6,437 nucleotides of DNA from Deltaproteobacteria bacterium (lineage in GTDB: Bacteria; Myxococcota_A; Polyangia; Polyangiales; Ga0077539), in NCBI GenBank assembly GCA_947494865.1, contig CANMAT010000225.1, positions 1-6,437 on the forward strand. Direction: 5' to 3'. The position numbers and the translations under genes were made by a program. The notes under the pieces are model-generated. The model ran no database searches. It was not told the DNA's origin and worked only from the letters and a program-made list of their open reading frames with translations. The first letter of the stretch is position 1. Each line of letters starts with the position of its first letter. Shown in pieces: positions 4,512 through 6,437 of the stretch.

Positions 4512-6437
4512 ATGGGCAAGATCGGCAAGCACGTCTTCAAGCACTACGCCGAGTCGGAGTGCCCGCGGCAGCTCTTCCTCGACCTCGCGCACGGCGACAC
4601 CGCGTGGATCGCCCCCTACCGCGACCTCGTCGAAGACGCGCACCGCCGCGTGTCGGGCAAGACCCTCGCCGACCTCGGCCACGCCTACGAGCAGGGCGTG
4701 TACGCGCTGATGCAGCGCAACCCCGCCACGCGCGCGAGCGAGTCGGCGCAGAGCGGCGCCGTGTTGCACGTCCCCCTCGACGCCGCGCGCCTCGCGGCCT
4801 ACGGCGACGAGCTCGACGCCAGGACCCCGACGCTCTTTCTCCTCGAGCACGCGTGGCCCACGCCCGCGTCGTTCGTGCGCTTCCTCTTCGACCTCGCGCC
4901 CGACGCGCCACGCCCCATCCTCGACGCGCCGGGCCCGCTGCGCCCCGACATCACCGTGCTGCGCCGACCGGGCACCGGCCCCTCGCCCGCCGTCGAGGTG
5001 CTCCCCGACGGCGCGCTGCGCGAGCTCCCCCCCGCCGAGCGCGACGCGCGCGTCGCCATCGAGCTCGTTGACATCAAGCACACGCACGAGCAGGCCGTGG
5101 GCAAGACGCACCTCGTCGAGCTGCTCTACTACGGCATCGCCATGAGCGCGCTCCTGCGCGAAATGGGGCTCGACGGGCGCTTCTTCGTGTCGGCGCACGG
5201 GCACGGCATCTTGCCGCGCCGCGACCCCATCGACCTAAGCGACCTGCGCGCGAGCGAGCCCGCCGCGCTCACCGTGCCGCTCCGTTGGCGCGACACCGCG
5301 CACCTCTTCGAGGGCGCGCGGCGCAAGGTGATCGCGCTGCACCGCGCGGCCCCCGCCGCCGTCGAGTCCGTGGCGGCGCACGTGCAGCCGGCGTGCGGCC
5401 GCTGCGCCTACGTGGCCGACTGCGTCGCGAGCCTCAAGGGCAACGCCGGCCCCGACGGGTGGGACGTGGCGCTCCTCCCCTTCGTGCGCCAGGGCACCGC
5501 CGAGCAGCTCCGCGCGCTCGGGCTCACCACCGTGGGCGACGTGGCCGCGCGCGCCCGCGACCTCCCCCGCAGCGGCGCCCCGCTGCCCCTCTACGCCGAG
5601 GTGCCCGCGCTCGAGCTCAAGGCCCGCGCGCTCGTTCACCACGCGCTGCTCCCCGCCACGCCCGAGAACACCGCGGGCGAGCGCCTGCTCAGCCTCGCGC
5701 TCCCGCGCTACACCGACGTCGAGCTCCTCTTCGACCTCGAGACCGACCCCACCAACGACGTGGTCTTCGCCTTCGGTCTCCTGCTCTCGATCAGCGCCTC
5801 ACCCCGCGCGGGCTACGCCGCCGCGCACGACCGCTGGTGGGCCTTCTGGCGCGCGGCCCTCGCCTCGCGCGAGAAGCCCGACTACGCCGCCCTCGACGGG
5901 CTGCTCGACCCGGCGGCGCGCGACGCCGGAGCCAAGACCGAAGGCGCGCGCCACGCGCAGTTCGCGGCCTTCGCGAAGGCCCTCACGCTGCTCGATGAGG
6001 CCCCCGGCGGCGCGCTCGAGTTCTCCGAGCGCGAGCCGCAGCCCGACGGGCCCACGGCGGGCGCGCAGCGCGTGAGCTACCGGTACACCTACGTCAACGG
6101 CGGCAGCCGCACGGGGGCGGGGCACCGCGACGGCGAGCGCGGCCTCGTCGAGCGCTGCGTCGAGACGCTGCACGCGGTGTTCACGGCCTCGCTCGTGTAC
6201 GAGACCTACGTGGCCGAGTGCGTGTCGAGCACCGGCGCGAAGGGCGAGGCGAAGACGTGGTTCAAGCGCCCCAACTTCGCAGGCTTCTATTGGTCGCGCG
6301 AGCAGCTCGACCACGTTCAAGACCTGCTCGAGCGCCACCTGAGCGCCCTGGTGTCGGGGCCGCTGCGCGAGCGCTTCCTCGCGCTCATGAGCTGGGTGTC
6401 GCCGTCGGGGTCGGGCGTGGTGAGCGCACAGCAGCAC
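4512..6437 (+). CDS. RecB/Cas4-like nuclease with Fe-S cysteines and RNase H-like domain (TM0106-type), 3' partial
   Basis: The frame from ATG 4512 is open for 642 codons to the window edge with no stop. The N-terminus (MGKIGKHVFKHYAESECPRQ) carries Cys17 in the ECPRQLF context typical of RecB-family PD-(D/E)XK nucleases. Candidate active-site residues follow: Glu60 (GHAYEQG), Asp146 (LRPDITV), and Asp187-x-Lys189 (IELVDIKHT), then HLVELLYYGIAMSALL (200-215), resembling the QxxxY helix. Cys295, Cys298 and Cys304 (CGRCAYVADC, C-x2-C-x5-C) complete with Cys17 the four-cysteine pattern of the Cas4/AddB Fe-S nucleases. Residues about 320-345 (LRALGLTTVGDVA) look like a helix-hairpin-helix segment. 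Residues from about 400 (ELLFDLETDP, Asp408/Glu410) look like the DxE start of an RNase H-like 3'-5' exonuclease domain; later GFYWSREQLDHVQDLLERHL (591-610) resembles the end of that region in TM0106-type proteins. Nuclease action on DNA is therefore likely. The 3' part is missing; relatives often continue into a superfamily 1 helicase, which I cannot see here. An AAGGA site supports the start. It is divergent from the tandem AAA+ gene. Confidence 0.88.
   Translation, partial: MGKIGKHVFKHYAESECPRQLFLDLAHGDTAWIAPYRDLVEDAHRRVSGKTLADLGHAYEQGVYALMQRNPATRASESAQSGAVLHVPLDAARLAAYGDELDARTPTLFLLEHAWPTPASFVRFLFDLAPDAPRPILDAPGPLRPDITVLRRPGTGPSPAVEVLPDGALRELPPAERDARVAIELVDIKHTHEQAVGKTHLVELLYYGIAMSALLREMGLDGRFFVSAHGHGILPRRDPIDLSDLRASEPAALTVPLRWRDTAHLFEGARRKVIALHRAAPAAVESVAAHVQPACGRCAYVADCVASLKGNAGPDGWDVALLPFVRQGTAEQLRALGLTTVGDVAARARDLPRSGAPLPLYAEVPALELKARALVHHALLPATPENTAGERLLSLALPRYTDVELLFDLETDPTNDVVFAFGLLLSISASPRAGYAAAHDRWWAFWRAALASREKPDYAALDGLLDPAARDAGAKTEGARHAQFAAFAKALTLLDEAPGGALEFSEREPQPDGPTAGAQRVSYRYTYVNGGSRTGAGHRDGERGLVERCVETLHAVFTASLVYETYVAECVSSTGAKGEAKTWFKRPNFAGFYWSREQLDHVQDLLERHLSALVSGPLRERFLALMSWVSPSGSGVVSAQQH

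Noticed and set aside
4383..5204. 273-codon minus-strand frame opposite the nuclease gene start
   Set aside because: No motif, shadow-like composition, and it would cover the divergent promoter region and the clear AAGGA-ATG start of the nuclease.
5799..6437. Minus-strand frame open to the right edge
   Set aside because: Antisense of the nuclease frame, with Ala/Arg/Glu/His-rich composition and no recognisable domain.
4512..6437. Cas4 of a CRISPR-Cas locus
   Set aside because: The four cysteines resemble Cas4, but the chain is already more than three times the usual Cas4 length, has HhH and RNase H-like parts, and no CRISPR repeats or cas1/cas2 are seen.

Overview
The window is very GC-rich (visibly about 70% or more) with almost every third codon position G or C, and its genes are packed tightly. 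It contains a large histidine kinase with an RsbRD-like N-terminus, a probable C-terminal receiver domain from another signalling protein, a tandem AAA+ ATPase, and a large RecB-like nuclease. This fits a myxobacterium-like (Myxococcota/Polyangia-type) genome, but that assignment is inferred from composition and gene style. No marker gene is present.

Layout. (1) 1-238, plus strand: the 3' end of a gene ending in a phospho-receiver (REC) domain. (2) 239-382: a short gap with no convincing promoter, one weak hairpin and a possible 29-codon ORF whose stop overlaps the next start. (3) 383-2023, plus: a 546-residue histidine kinase built as RsbRD-like N-domain, GAF, HisKA, HATPase_c. (4) 2012-4228, minus: a 738-residue protein with two AAA+ modules, converging on the kinase gene and overlapping its 3' end by 12 bp. 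(5) 4229-4511: a 283-bp divergent intergenic region with a perfect 8+8 inverted repeat, TCATG repeats, an extended -10-like element and a good Shine-Dalgarno site. (6) 4512-6437, plus: an uninterrupted reading frame of 642 codons that runs off the window. It encodes a RecB/Cas4-like nuclease with a four-cysteine Fe-S signature, followed by a helix-hairpin-helix-like segment and an RNase H/DEDD-like domain. The arrangement resembles TM0106-type RecB-like nucleases, many of which continue into a superfamily 1 helicase.

How the parts may work together. The left part is signal transduction: a receiver-ending protein followed by a cytosolic-looking kinase that probably senses through its GAF domain. 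The right part is a divergent pair, a tandem AAA+ machine and a large nuclease (possibly nuclease-helicase), sharing one control region. That pairing is the most interesting item here. It could be a DNA-processing or defence module, but adjacency alone does not establish this, and no known defence system is recognised with certainty.
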